Source: Myotis daubentonii | Taxonomy: Eukaryota; Chordata; Mammalia; Chiroptera; Vespertilionidae | Direction: 5' to 3' | Length of the DNA: 64,000 nt | Assembly: GCF_963259705.1 (NCBI RefSeq) | Contig: NC_081851.1 | Coordinates: 15,350,145 to 15,414,144, forward strand | Part shown: one piece after another, positions 24,310-34,661 of the stretch | Numbering within the stretch: the stretch's first letter is position 1 | How the letters are laid out: each line of letters begins with the position of its first letter | Position numbers and translations under genes: made by a program | Notes under the pieces: model-generated | The model's database searches: none | Seen by the model: only the letters and a program-made list of their open reading frames with translations | Told to the model about the DNA's origin: nothing

Positions 24310-25475
24310 GTAAATACTGTGTGTAGAGTGAAAACTTCCAGGAGTGCTCAGGTGACTTAGAAATTGGTCTTAAGAACCCAGAGCATTTTTTGCAAAACAC
24401 AGAATTGTTTGAAGATACTGGCTATGTAAGGGCTTGTGAGTCATCTTCGTCCCAAGATCAGCAGGAAGTCAGGAAACATGGTAAACACTGGGGGTGACCC
24501 AAAGAGCATTTCATGTTGACAGGCTGACTGCCTGCACTGTGGTGGAAGGTCTATAACAATACCTGCTATGCTGTAACAATACCTACATTCTAGTAGTGCT
24601 TACAGTTCAGAGAATTGCAGTTTAGCTACATAAATTGTCAACAAGGCCAGGGAATCATGATCCCCATTAGTGATGAGAAAACCTGTCAGAGTGTGTTTCC
24701 AAGACCATGACGCTTGGTTAGCTGTGGGCTCTCTGCTGCACTTGTGCTGTCGCCTTCTGTGTCTTTCAGGTTCCTAGTGGATCTACATTTAAATGGTGCT
24801 AACACTGCACTTTCACAGCCTTGCCAGCATTCTGTTTAAACACCGAATTCTAAAGGTCACACACTTGGGTATTGTGACCCTTGATAATAAAATTGAATGG
24901 AATTAAAATATCAACGTCTGAGTTAATATTACAGAACATTTTCTAATTTTTGTGATCTTCCTTGAGATAAAGAAGTTGCATTCTGATACATGGCATTTTA
25001 ATTTTTTTATTTCTCTTAGGACAAATCATTACTATGATGAAAACTGTTTTATAATGAAATGATTTCCAACCCTAATAATGGGCTCTGGTATTTTTCACAT
25101 ATTTTATTTAGTTTTAAAACTTCACAGTGAATTAACTGGTATTTCCCCATTTTCTGGAAGAAAATATTGAGGCTCTAGAGATGGTTTGTTGAAAATCAAC
25201 AACTAATAGGTAATGGAAGAGAACCGAGATCACAGTGTTTTTACAGTAGTTTCACCTACATAACATTTGTCTAGCAAAAGTAGTTGAGGTTGCACTTACA
25301 ATACTGGGCACAGGAAAGTCCAGAAATAGAATAAAGGGGCTCTGGATTTGATTACCTTTTTTCTCATGAGTATGTTTTTAAATGGGAAAGTTCTACTGAT
25401 GAATGCTAACTGTTGGGGGTGAATATTGTAATACCTTCCTAGTTATTTGTATTTTATATGTTCTTGTTTTTGTAG
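24310..25475. other. ANAPC1 pseudogene intron
   Basis: No repeat or exon is recognised in this 1.2-kb interval. It separates two consecutive exon remnants, as the intron would in the parent gene. Confidence 0.5.
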
Positions 25476-25567
25476 GGACTTAAAATTGGAGTTTTACTTA
25501 GATCATTACTGCAAGGATTACACAATGCTTTTCAGAACAACTGAAGAAGTATGCACACTTCATCAAG
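25476..25567 (+). pseudogene. ANAPC1: ANAPC1 pseudogene exon, frame intact
   Basis: The acceptor TTTTTGTAG precedes 92 bp that splice in phase with the previous exon (AG|G). They encode DLKLEFYLDHYCKDYTMLF followed by RTTEEVCTLHQ, matching the APC1 segment after LVQLA. The donor is GTAAGC. There is no internal stop, but substitutions are more numerous than expected for this conserved protein. Confidence 0.87.
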
Positions 25568-27099
25568 GTAAGCATCTGTTTCATTAAAAGTTTTGTGAAC
25601 AGTATGGTGACATTTGCTTGTATTTCGGTTTTGTTTGGACTCTATGTCATGAATTCGCTTCTAAACAACATAGAGTACAGCCCAGCTGATGGGGTGTCAG
25701 GTCCTGTCACTTCTCTGGTACTCTAGTTCTTGAGGTCCCTTCCTTCCTCTCAGCCTCTCTCTTCCTTTCTCTGTCTGTGCCACTGACCTGTTATTCTGTC
25801 TGAAAGCTGAGTCCACACCCTTTTCCTTACCACTTTAGCAAATCTTGGTTTTGGTATGTTCTTCACTTTGTTCTGAGAGTGTCTTGGTCTGAGAAAAGAT
25901 ACGGCATATCGTGCTACTTTATTGTAACTTGTAGACATAAGCTGTCAAGTCCCATGAGTGGGATCGATTTCCACCTTGACATTCCTGATACGACGATTCT
26001 AGTGTGAAGCCATCAAGGTGAGCAGCAAGAGTACTAAGCCACATTGACTTCAGGGCCTCCTGATCCCATGCATTCTCTGTGACCTATCAACCTCTAGTAT
26101 CACCAGGTCCCTAAGCATTCTCTACCGGCAGCCCGAAGGATCTTTTGAAAATGTCAGTATATGATCATGTCTCTTCTGAAGACTGACAGTGCTCTCCTAT
26201 GGCCTTTAGAAATGAGTCCCAAATCCTTAGCGTGTCCGTCCAGGCCCTCCATGGTCGGACCTTAGCTTCTTTTGCAGTCTTGTCTCTCCCTCACCCCTTT
26301 TCTGTGGTCACACTTTGAGATCCTCATTGGCATCACACTCTGCCAGCCCAGCTTAGAGCTGTGCCATGCCCTGTGTCCAGACGTCTCCCTCTAGAGTCGG
26401 TGGAAGGCTGGTGTTCTTTCCGGCATCTCCCATCTTTCCCCTGTCCTGCTCTCTGCTCCCATTGTTTTTTGTTTTTGTTTTCATTTTTGTTGATTTTTTT
26501 TTTTTGCAATACCATGAAATGCTACAACCCTGTCCACCCTCAGGGGTTTTAACGATCTCATTCAGTGTGGAAGCTGAGAATTATAAGCAGCAGAATAGTG
26601 ATGAAGCTAACAGTAGGGCCTTGTCTTTCTCACAAAAGAACAAGTCCACAGGTAGGTGGATCCAATATTGAATTCAGCTGCTCAGTGATGTCAGGGTAAG
26701 CTCCCAGCATCAACGAGAGGAAAAAAATCCTCTCCTCGCTATTGTGCTTTATATCAGGGAGGAACTTTGTGTTTCAGAAATCAACTATGAGAGTCTTTCA
26801 TGAACCCTTGGGCAGAACGGTCCGAATTGCAAGGGACATGGAGCAGTTTAGTGTCAAACTGCTCCTGAAGGAGGTGCCTCAGCCCAGGAGGAGGTGGTGA
26901 GGGGAAGGGCAGTGGGGACATGTGGGATAGTGAGCTTGCTGTTTCTACTGTGATCACTAAGGGCCCCGTACATTTCTTCTGTGTGGACTTGTGGAGGAAA
27001 GGTGTCCCGAGATACAGGGATGACTGTTTCACAACGGTTGCCTAGTGTTTTGAAGTACCCTGTCTCATAGGGTCCATATTATCCACATAGAACTGGTTA
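25568..27099. other. pseudogene intron interval, no exon recognised
   Basis: The parent gene should have several exons between the flanking remnants, and none was found here. The interval contains a T-rich tract near 26465-26505 and otherwise unassigned sequence. Confidence 0.4.
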
Positions 27100-27336
27100 A
27101 ACATATATGTTTCTACTGATCTCAGAGGGAGGAAGGGAAAGGGAACAGAGAGAGCGGGGGGTGGTGGTGGGGGCGGTGAGGAGGCTGGGAAGGGGAGAGA
27201 AAATATCAATGATGAGTGAGCATCAATGGTCCCATAGCCCCTAGCGCGCAAACCCGGTACAGGCCCTGACTGGGAATGAAACGGGGATCTCTTCGTTCTG
27301 GGGTCCACGCTCAAGCACTGAGCCATCCCAGCTGGG
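27100..27336 (-). mobile_element. Ves-like SINE, diverged
   Basis: Reversed SINE with 'gggaggaagggaaaggga', a purine-rich expansion, and a recognisable B-box region 'gactgggaatgaaac' and A-box end 'gagccatcccagctgggc'. Confidence 0.8.
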
Positions 27337-27690
27337 CAGCCACATATCAGTTTAAAATGAAATTTTTTTAAATTCTAATTTAGTAAAACTTAAAATTCAC
27401 TGAGGCATTTGGGTTTCTCTTGTTGGATACCTGAGGGCTATTGGCTTGGTGTATTGACCAGCTAGCTGGTTTGCCTTGAAAGCAAATATGAAATGAAAGA
27501 AAGGAAATGTGTCTCCCCTCAGAGCAAGAGTGCTGCTCACATGAGAATGATGAGCTTTGGATGATTGGGCCACAGCACTGAACGGATTCCTCTTGCACAG
27601 CGTGCCTCCTTTTGAAATACTCACCAATGGCATTCCTTTGTCCTTTCTGCTTAGAATTTTCTGACATGGTGGTTTTTGTTTCAATTATAG

Positions 27691-27812
27691 ATTGTTCCAG
27701 TGGTGGTGTCAGTGACCTATGGCCCCTCCGGTAGAACCAGGGCTGCGTACCTTGTTTCAGTACCGTCCTGTTCCAGTGGAACCATTGCCTCTCCCTAAGC
27801 TGAGTTTGACTG
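27691..27812 (+). pseudogene. ANAPC1: ANAPC1 pseudogene, last recognised exon
   Basis: After TTTCAATTATAG, one frame near the end reads PMAPPVEPGLRTLFQYRPVP followed by VEPLPLPKLSLTG up to GTGAGT at 27813. This matches the APC1 stretch with TLFSYHPVP and PLPIPKLNLTG. The first 30 bases are too decayed to align confidently and contain a TGA in the expected register. No later exon is seen in the window. Confidence 0.82.
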
Positions 27813-28099
27813 GTGAGTTAAATTCTGGGCTCATGGAGGAAGGGAAATGATTCAGGAAGTGTTTAGTGGGGGGAGTTGTTTTGAGTTACTCCTGTTGCAA
27901 CCAAGCAATGCTCTTGCTATCCCTAGTGATTTTAAGTATGGTCGAGAGCTAGTCTACTGGCTGTTTCTGGCCAAAAGGCAAATCCAGCTAAACAGCGAGG
28001 GAAGTAGAATGCCCCCCATTAAGTAATTTTTCCTTTCATGGGACCATTTCAAGAGACAAATTGGCTCTTGGGAAAGTTTAGAAAGATATGATTGAGTCT

Positions 28100-28313
28100 G
28101 GCCAGTGTTGCACGGTGGTCGAGCTTCCGCCTGTGAAGCAGGCAGGAGTGCACAGTTGGTTTGATTCCGGGTCAGGGCACAGGCCCGGGATGCAGACTGG
28201 ATCACCAATAGGGGTCATGAAGGAGGAAACCGATCAATGCTTCTCTCTCATGGTTTAGGTTTCTGTCTCGCCCTTTCTCCCTCCATGAAATCAATCAAAG
28301 TGTATTTTTTAAA
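28100..28313 (+). mobile_element. Ves-like SINE, first of a pair
   Basis: Plus-strand SINE with a tRNA-like head 'ggtttgattccgggtcaggg', a middle 'ccaataggggtcatgaagga' and a tail TTTTTTAAAATATA. The flanks GATTGAGTCT and ACTGAGTCT suggest a target duplication. Confidence 0.8.
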
Positions 28314-28327
28314 ATATATACTGAGTC

Positions 28328-28515
28328 TAGCCCCGGCTGATGGGGCTCATTGGATGGGCATCTCCCCTTGCACTGAAAGGTTTCCGGATCAGTTCCCAGG
28401 GAGGGCACGTGGCAGGGTTTTGCGGTCAATTCCTTGGCGGGAGTGGGTAGGAGGCGGCTGGTGCACCTCTCATCTATGTTCTCTGCCTCTCCCTTCCTCT
28501 CTCCACTGTCTATCT
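28328..28515 (+). mobile_element. Ves-like SINE, second of a pair
   Basis: Immediately follows the previous SINE: 'gatggggctcattggatggg', 'gcggctggtgcacctctcat', 'cctctcccttcctctctcca'. The head is diverged from the consensus. Confidence 0.75.
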
Positions 28516-28766
28516 ATATATTGGAGGTATGATCCTTGTGTCAACCAGAACCTATACATAAAGCAAAATGAGAAGAAACTGTCACTTCTAGTAGTTTCAC
28601 TTCTGACAGTTCACTAGTGTGCACATTTTGGTGTATATATTTCCAGATTTTATTTCCCCATTCTATCAGTGTATACGTAGATATCAGAAGAAATTAAATG
28701 TTTCAAAACTTATTTTAAAACTGTATTATACAGTGAGCACCTTCCATGCCAGCATATATGTGTACA

Positions 28767-28791
28767 TGTGTGTGTGTGTGTGTGTGTGTGT
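28767..28791. repeat. (TG)n microsatellite
   Basis: About 12 TG repeats in AT-rich DNA between the SINE pair and the end of the RALGDS-like frame. Confidence 0.9.
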
Positions 28792-28971
28792 ATGGAATTA
28801 TGTATATGTACATGAGAAGACATAGTCTACACGTGTTTTTAATAAACATCCTTATTTAATCAAAAGGAGTATTTAACTTAATGGGACATAGTCTACATAA
28901 ATAGGTGGGTACTTTTAGAAATTATCCTTATTTACTATTATAAATGTACAGTTGGGATGTATTCCTCTGAA

Positions 28972-29171
28972 TTATTTAAGATAATCGCCTAGAACTCTTC
29001 TGACAGCACGAGAGAAGGCTTCCAGCGCAGCCAGTAGCTGGCTCCATAATGGCTTCAGGTACTGCCTCGGGCCAGGCCTGGCCAGGGCAGGGCCTCTGGT
29101 TGGACCAGGCTCTGGCCCCTGAGCAGACCCTTCCTCTGCCTCGGGAGAACTCTGGAGCTCTGAGCGTGGAA
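28972..29171 (-). CDS. RALGDS-like exon E (terminal)
   Basis: 200 bp after the acceptor TCTTTCTCCTGCTCCAG. It completes GTT (Val) across the junction, then encodes a Pro/Glu/Gly-rich linker (PEAEEGSAQGPEPGPTRGPA) and a final amphipathic-looking tail (SQLLAALEAFSRAVRRVL) before TAA. The linker corresponds in position to the Pro/Glu-rich region between REM and CDC25 in RALGDS. The tail has no counterpart I recognise. Confidence 0.68.
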
Positions 29172-32100
29172 CTGGAGCAGGAGAAAGAGACAGATTGACT
29201 CACACTCCTGGCTTTCCTGTGACTTATTGCAGACAGGAAAGATGCCACCGCCTTTAAGGGAACTCCAGCCCATGAGCCTGCCCTCCCCCGATGATCTGCC
29301 CAGATGATCATTCCGCCTCACCTTGTTGAGTTGCCTCGGTGGGCTCAAGGTACTGCAGCGCCAACCATAGATTTTGGGCGTGGCCCACCAGGTGTGAGGC
29401 GGGGGAGTTGACGGGCACCAAGGCCTGCTCTACCTCGAAGCAGGCGAAAGGAAGGGGCTGCCCCAAACCCTGGACGTGGTCCAGCCAGGTCCCCACCATC
29501 GCAGCAAAGGCCCTGGGGAGAGGCAGGAGGGCAGCAGAGTCTGAGTCCTGGTGTTTCCTTCCACTCTGACCTCCCATGGCACACTTGTTTAGATCTGAGC
29601 CTCTGTGCAGGCCCCCCTTGCCCACCCAGGGGACAGCCCCATGCCACCCCCGGCCCCTGTGTGGCTGTCCTGGTTGTAGCAGTTGTGGGATCCAGCAGGT
29701 TCAACACAGAGTCTGTGTCAGACTCTTCTTCCCACTGGCAGCCCTCCTGAAGGTCCAGTGCACTGCCCACCCCCACCCTCCAGGCCCTGGGCATCTGGGC
29801 TGAGGACTGAGACAGACTTGTGAGCAGCCTGCTCACCACAGTCCTGTTCTGAGCCTGGCCACCGCGGTCAGGGGAGATGGATATGGAGGGGGCAGGCAGA
29901 GCGGGGTGGGTCTGTGGGGGGTGGGAGGGGACTGTGAGGGACAACTCAGCACAGCGTCCCCTCTGGGTCTACAAGGCCCGGGACCCCACCCACTGTCATC
30001 TTTGACTCCTATCCTCCTGGAATAGAAGACTCCAGAGCCCAGGCCTTTCTTGGGAATCAGATGATGTATAAGATTAGGGTTCTGCCAGGCACTCTCCACC
30101 CTCCACCCACCACAGTCCCCACAATGCTGACTCTGGGGGCCCTCCCTCTAGACCCGGAGACCACTCACTTTATGAGTTGGTCCTGCGGTGTGTCAGCCCG
30201 GGCATTGTAAGCAGGTGTGCCTCCAGATGGAAAAATCACTCTGATCGCATCAGCCCTGATGGATGGTGGACACGACCTGCGAATGATGGACAGCGTGACT
30301 GCTGGACCCATTGCCCAGAACTGAGGCCCAGGGATTGTGTCTGTTTCATTCCTGGAGTCAGGCTAAGTGTCTCCAAAAGTGCGTGCACATTTTTGAGTAA
30401 AGAAACTCCCACCAGAAGCATGCCATACATCTGAGTGGGCCTGGGCCCCTGCTCTCCCCAGAAATCCCCAGTGTGGTCCACCAAGGACCAGGGCCGGCTA
30501 GGCGAAACCTCACACTGCTTAACAGGTTGCTTTGCATGTGCTTTTCCAACCTCCGATACCACAGGCCGCTGATGGGTGTGTCAGAGTTCTTTCCATGGGA
30601 CAGAGTGAAAGAATTGCCACCAACGACCGCCGCACATCCACCTACCCTGACTGCAGAGCCAGGGAGCAGGTGAGACCTGCCATGGCTTGTCCCCACAGCA
30701 GTGCTATGAAGTCCCCCCCCCCCCCAGCAGCCCACTTTTCAGAGGAGCATCCTGACTCGGGAAGATGTGGTGACGTTTTCATGCCTCACAGCTAGCAGTG
30801 GGCAGAATCACAAGTGTGTGCTCACCTAGTTAGAAGCTCGTCCAGGAACCCTTGGGCTCTGTAGCAGGCCAGCGTGGAGACGTGGGGGACGATTCCCCCC
30901 GGGAAAGCTGGTACCATGGCCTTGGCCACCTTCTCCGAGGTGCCTTCCTGGAGGGCCTGCATCCTGCAGGACTCATGCAGGTTACCAGTTCCCTCAGCTG
31001 CACACTGGGTGGGAGAAGGAAGGATATCCATGTCAGCGGCATGACCGTGAATCCCACAAGGATGGAGATTTGGAGCTCAGTCGGGAGGTCCCAGCCCCAC
31101 TGGGACGAGTGCAAGAGGAGGGACAGGAGTGTCCTGGCAGGACAAGGTTCTAGGTCTTCAAAGTGCCACTGAAGTTCCGTACATGTTCATACAATTGCCA
31201 CCTTCTCGGCATCTTACCCCCCGCCCCCGGCCCCTTCCCTTTAGCTGAGGATCAACCAACCTCCTTTTCGTGATAGTGTATATGAAGAGCCCGGGCCCTG
31301 TGAGTCCCAAAGAAAGGTCCTTGTTATAGAGATGAGAACACAGAGGCTTAGGAAATATCAGATGCCTGCTCAAGGGCATGCAGGTCAGAACTGGGTACTG
31401 TCCTGCATGACATTCCTTCTCAGGTACCGGGGACTTCCCTGCTACTGACATGGGTGGAAAGGGTGTGGGAACGTTGTCCCTCCCCAGCGTGGGAACAGTG
31501 TACACGGTAGATATGGCCTGTGAAAGCCTTTGACTTCAAAAGAGCAAGTTATGTTTTATCCTTTTACATTAAAAGGCATTTTAAGACCCTCATTATGGAG
31601 ATGGCAGATTCCGCAAGGTGGCAAATGCCTGGAGACTGCAGATGGGAGAAAGGCGATCACGGGGCAGGAATCTGACCCGAGGACTTGTCGAGGAGGTAAT
31701 CCATGTGGTAGGTGTAAAGTGACAGGTGCCTCAGTGTCCCCATGAGGCAATTTCCAGGGACAGAACACTGTGTTTGAGTTGGACACCTTGATGTCGGCCA
31801 GGTGAAACTTTCAATGAGTGAGATTTCCCGGGCCAGGCTGGGAGCAAGGCAGCAGCCATCATCAGAAACTGCTGTTGGCAATGTCCCTGCCACAGCCCTT
31901 TGGGTTTGGAATCTGCCTGCAGCCATTCAAATTTTACACATGCTCGTCCTTCCCCCAGCAGTGGGCATCCATCTCCAGCTGGGGACATTACATGTCCTGT
32001 GGTCTGAATTGTGTACCCCTAATCCCATGACTTTGCAACCCCTCGAACTTGATTATGTGTCTGCATTTGAGTTTTAGTCTTCAAGCAAGTCATTCAGGTG

Positions 32101-32953
32101 ACGTGAATTCAGTGGTGTGGGTCTTCATCGAATCTGACCAGAGTCCTTAGAAGAGGAGGGGAGGACACGTGGCAGTGCAGAGGGGAGTCCATGTGACACA
32201 CAGAGAGAAGACAGCCATCTATAAGCTGAGGAGCGACCCCCTCAGGAGATACCAGCCCCGCTGACAGCACCATCTCTCACTTCTAGCCTCCTGAATGGTG
32301 AGGAAATGAATGTCTGCTGTTAACACCACCCAGTGTGGCCCTATGTTATGGCAGCGCAAGCAAGCAACCTAACACAGTCCGTTCCGACACACATCAGTGT
32401 TCCGGGCAGCACTGCTGACATGGCAGCTGAACTGCATTAGGCCCATGTCCATCAGCACTGAAAGGCCACATCGCTGGGCAAACGACCTCCCCGACTGGAC
32501 CACGTCTGCAAGGACAGTGGAGCTGAGTGCTCCAGAGGATACGTGGCAAGTGTAGTTTAAGCAACACAAACAGCAAAATGCCCAAGTGCTCATGGTCCAC
32601 TGTGAAGTCACAGGACATTTCTCTCTCTGATATTGCTACAAATATGTGAGGAGCGTCTCTCTACCGTCCCATGTTGCTGGAGAGGGGCGTGGGGGTCCGC
32701 ATTTTTTTGTCTTGGGGCTGTGGGACACTAGGGAGAGTCCTGGGAGGGTGCCCGGGGAGTCCCCAGATTTGAGTGTGGGTTCTGGGCACTGCCAGGTTGT
32801 GTTGAAGTTGTAGTTGTAGAGACCCTCGAGGCCAGCTCTCACCTCAGACAGGCACTGGTCTGTGTCGTCAGCCTGGTGCACCTGCACCCTGACCCCATAG
32901 GTGGTGTAGTCGGGTCCATGGGCCAGCACCTCAATAATGTCCTCCTTGGAGCT
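28972..32953 (-). CDS. RALGDS-like gene, N-terminal/REM region, five exons (5' end not found)
   Basis: Five minus-strand exons join into one open frame of 250 codons ending at TAA (28972-28974): 32843-32953, 30826-31004, 30169-30240, 29322-29512, 28972-29171. Every internal junction is GT...AG and every phase fits. The product follows RALGDS, the Ras-activated exchange factor for RalA/RalB: VRVQVHQ, then a REM (RasGEF-N) core with LQEGTSEKVAKAMVPAFPGG and ACYRAQGFLDELL, TPQDQL, GTWL, and a Pro/Glu-rich linker. No CDC25 catalytic domain or Ras-association domain follows, and no canonical AATAAA was seen just downstream. The first exon with the start codon is not identified. It may be a truncated lineage-specific paralogue able to bind partners but not to catalyse exchange, or a pseudogene not yet hit by inactivating mutations. 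Identity with RALGDS is low, so divergence has been fast. Confidence 0.8.
29322..29512 (-). CDS. RALGDS-like exon D
   Basis: 191 bp. The acceptor CTGCCTCTCCCCAG is strong and the donor AAG|GTGAGG. It encodes AFAAMVGTWLDHVQGLGQPL, PFACFEVEQALV, and ALQYLEPTEATQQ. It matches the RALGDS segment ISSILGTWL, PPDFPCLKQLVAYV and LLAQLEHSEPIEAE, the end of the REM domain. A 199-codon frame on the same strand (29345-29944) is an out-of-phase shadow. Confidence 0.83.
30169..30240 (-). CDS. RALGDS-like exon C
   Basis: 72 bp. The acceptor GATGCGATCAG is weak. The first base completes AG|A (Arg), then the exon reads VIFPSGGTPAYNARADTPQD and QLI, with donor GTGAGT. PQDQL is shared with RALGDS (GGPQDQLKN). 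Another AG 15 bases downstream would put a TGA in frame, so this acceptor is required. Confidence 0.75.
30826..31004 (-). CDS. RALGDS-like exon B (REM core)
   Basis: 179 bp. The acceptor CTTCTCCCACCCAG has a strong pyrimidine tract and the donor is GTGAGC. It encodes CAAEGTGNLHESCRMQALQE and on through VPAFPGG, ACYRAQGFLDELLT. This aligns without gaps to the RALGDS REM start (NLYETCKVRTVKAGTLEKLV, LVPAFQG, CTYRAF, VLDLLF). It leaves AG for the next exon. Confidence 0.85.
31005..31991. other. RALGDS-like intron, first part
   Basis: Part of the long intron between exons A and B. No repeat family or exon is recognised in this kilobase. Open frames in it are short and overlap on both strands. 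Confidence 0.5.
31992..32376 (+). mobile_element. ancient MaLR-type (MLT1-like) LTR
   Basis: 'tgtcctgtggtctgaattgt', 'agagtccttagaagaggag', 'agaagacagccatctataag' and an end 'ttatggcagcgcaagcaagc...aacaca' follow an MLT1-type LTR in sense orientation. It lies within the A-B intron of the RALGDS-like gene. Confidence 0.7.
32843..32953 (-). CDS. RALGDS-like exon A
   Basis: 111 bp, phase 0 at both ends. The acceptor is CATTGCAG at 32954 onward and the donor GTGAGA. It encodes SSKEDIIEVLAHGPDYTTYG, then VRVQVHQADDTDQCLSE. It begins with SS and carries VQVH like the RALGDS exon SSTQEIGEE...KVQVHHG. A decayed duplicate lies at 33660-33770. Confidence 0.78.
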
Positions 32954-33659
32954 CTGCAATGACAGAGTGGGTACTGAGCCAGGAGGCATCAGGAACCTTC
33001 CACCCAATCTGTGGTCCTGTGTCATGGCAGACCTAGTCTGTGAGGACACAGTGAGGATGTTCCTGGCAGCCCTGCTGAGCTAGCAACAATTGATTTGTGT
33101 CAAGGTGGAGCCACAGTGAAAGCCTGAATCACTGAGGAAAACTCTGTCCTTGTTAGGATGATATGGAGTTGGGTCAGGCCACAGCTCCTGAGCTGGCCAC
33201 GCTGCAATGGTTTGTCGTCCTCTGTGAGGTGATAGGTTGCAGAGAAAAGTATTCAAGAACTTAATCCCTTCCTATGCCCCTAACCCCCCTAGCCCTTCTT
33301 CCCCCCTCTTTTTTTTTCTTTTTTAAATACACAGCACTATCAAGTGGGATGATCTGTAAGGCTTGGAGAAGGCCTACAAGGACAGTCGGGCTGGGGCTGG
33401 TCCACAGGATACTTGGGGCAGGGAGTTCATCAGTTGAAAGGAGCATGAGGCAAAGACAGCAACAGATGCCATTTCTCTGATCCCAAGAAGCACAGGAAGA
33501 GAGACTGCTTTTCTCCCCTACCAGGGAGCTGGTCGGGAGGATTGAAGGTACAGATCACTTTGGGAGTGGGCTTGTGAGAACTTTGAGGCCCCAGATTTGA
33601 GTCTGACTTCTGGTCCCACCCCAGTCACCTCAGGGTCCTGGGTGTGGGCCAGCTCTCAT

Positions 33660-33770
33660 CTCAGTTTGGCACTGGACGGTTTTCCTGTCCTGACGCACTT
33701 GTACTTTGTACCCGTTGAGGGCCTAAGTGAACCTGTCAGCCAGCTCCTCAACGCTGCCCTTGTTGGAGCT
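33660..33770 (-). pseudogene. decayed duplicate of RALGDS-like exon A
   Basis: A 111-bp segment aligns end to end with exon A: SSNKGSVEELADRFT, stop, then ALNGYKVQVRQDRKTVQCQTE. It has the same SS start, VQV core and preserved acceptor TATGCAG. A TAG interrupts codon 16 and the donor GT has become AT, so it cannot splice normally. The flanking intron is duplicated too: 'ccccagatttgag' recurs at 32761 and about 33590, and 'aggaggcatcagg' at both sites. This shows a tandem duplication with an offset of about 0.82 kb. Confidence 0.82.
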
Positions 33771-34121
33771 CTGCATAGACAGAGCCTGCTACTGGGCCAG
33801 GAGGCATCAGGGGCCCCGGGCATTACCAGTGGGGAAGATGCCCACCACCCATTCTGCTCCCCAGATCAGGCAGACAGGGGCATCTGCAAAGACCTCCAGG
33901 CAGGGAGTGAAGTTGATGACCCCTTGAGCACCCCTGTGATTTAACAAGTGGGTAGCAGAGCTCCGACCCCAGCACTCAGCTTCCCTTCCTGTGAGCCATG
34001 ACCTGGGCAGTGAACATGACACACCCTCCAACACCCTCCAGACCTCTGACACTTACCAACCTGCTCCTGAGCCCAGGATGAGCATCCCTCATCCCCTGCT
34101 TTCTTCCCCTCACCATCCCGG

Positions 34122-34162
34122 ACACACACACACACACACATACACACACACACACACACACA
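34122..34162. repeat. (CA)n microsatellite
   Basis: An interrupted CA tract of about 20 units. It produces open frames in several phases that are not genes. Confidence 0.95.
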
Positions 34163-34454
34163 TGCACACAGCCGGGATGAGGAGCAAGAGGTGTGGGCTC
34201 CCCAGGTGTGACCCCCAGTTGGCACCCAAGTGTGAGCTGAAAGGGCCTGCCCTTGGTTACCTGTGTGTGCCTCGTGCCAGAGGGCGAGGGGTATTGGTGG
34301 TGGTGCTTGCACCTGTTTCCCCAGCAACAGAAACATCTCTTGCCCTGGGCGTTCTTCTGCCCAGAGCTTTGGAAGAATGGGTAGCAACAGAGAGACATCC
34401 TGGCCTCCTGACCTTCTCCACTCAAGTGAGCTGGAAAGGCAGTTGTCTCTAGAA

Positions 34455-34661
34455 CAGGGGTGGGCAAACTTTTTGATTTGAGGGCCACAATGGGTTCTTG
34501 GCGGGCCGGAAGAAAAGCATGGATGGAGTGTTTGTGTGAACTAATATAAATTCAAAGTAAACATCATTACATGAAATGGTGCGGTCTTTTTTTTTTTTTT
34601 TTAGTTTTATTATTTCACACTGGCCAAATCCGGCCCGCGGGCCATAGTTTGCCCATGGCTG
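34455..34661. mobile_element. non-autonomous hAT transposon (MITE), copy 2, inverted
   Basis: Runs from CAGGGGTGGGCAAACT to AGTTTGCCCATGGCTG, with 'ggatggagtgtttgtgtgaa' and 'ttcaaagtaaacatcattac' inside. It is the reverse complement of copy 1 at 272-487. An internal T-run of 16 is expanded. The flanking 8-mers do not match, so the insertion is old. Confidence 0.78.

Larger units (their letters stand above)
6452..27812 (+). pseudogene. ANAPC1: partial duplicated ANAPC1 pseudogene (APC/C subunit 1)
   Basis: Five exon remnants in one direction match the scaffold subunit APC1 of the anaphase-promoting complex, the E3 ligase that ubiquitinates cyclin B and securin. They lie at 6452-6717, 7761-7923, 24046-24309, 25476-25567 and about 27691-27812. 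Splice sites and introns are retained, so this is a segmental duplication and not a processed copy. It cannot encode APC1. A one-base insertion shifts exon 7761-7923, exon 24046-24309 changes frame twice, and the exons that should lie between 7923 and 24046 and between 25567 and 27691 were not found. Introns have filled with a half-L1, SINEs and an inverted L1. A real ANAPC1 locus would show dozens of clean exons. Confidence 0.88.

Noticed and set aside
6452..27812. The genuine ANAPC1 gene
   Set aside because: Frameshifts in two exons, a probably lost acceptor and absence of most exons.
29345..29944. 199-codon minus-strand ORF
   Set aside because: It runs out of phase over RALGDS-like exon D and through the intron. 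The spliced frame explains the homology instead.
33941..34488. 150-170-codon ORFs on both strands
   Set aside because: They span the (CA)n tract and have Cys/Val or His/Thr runs from it; no homology.
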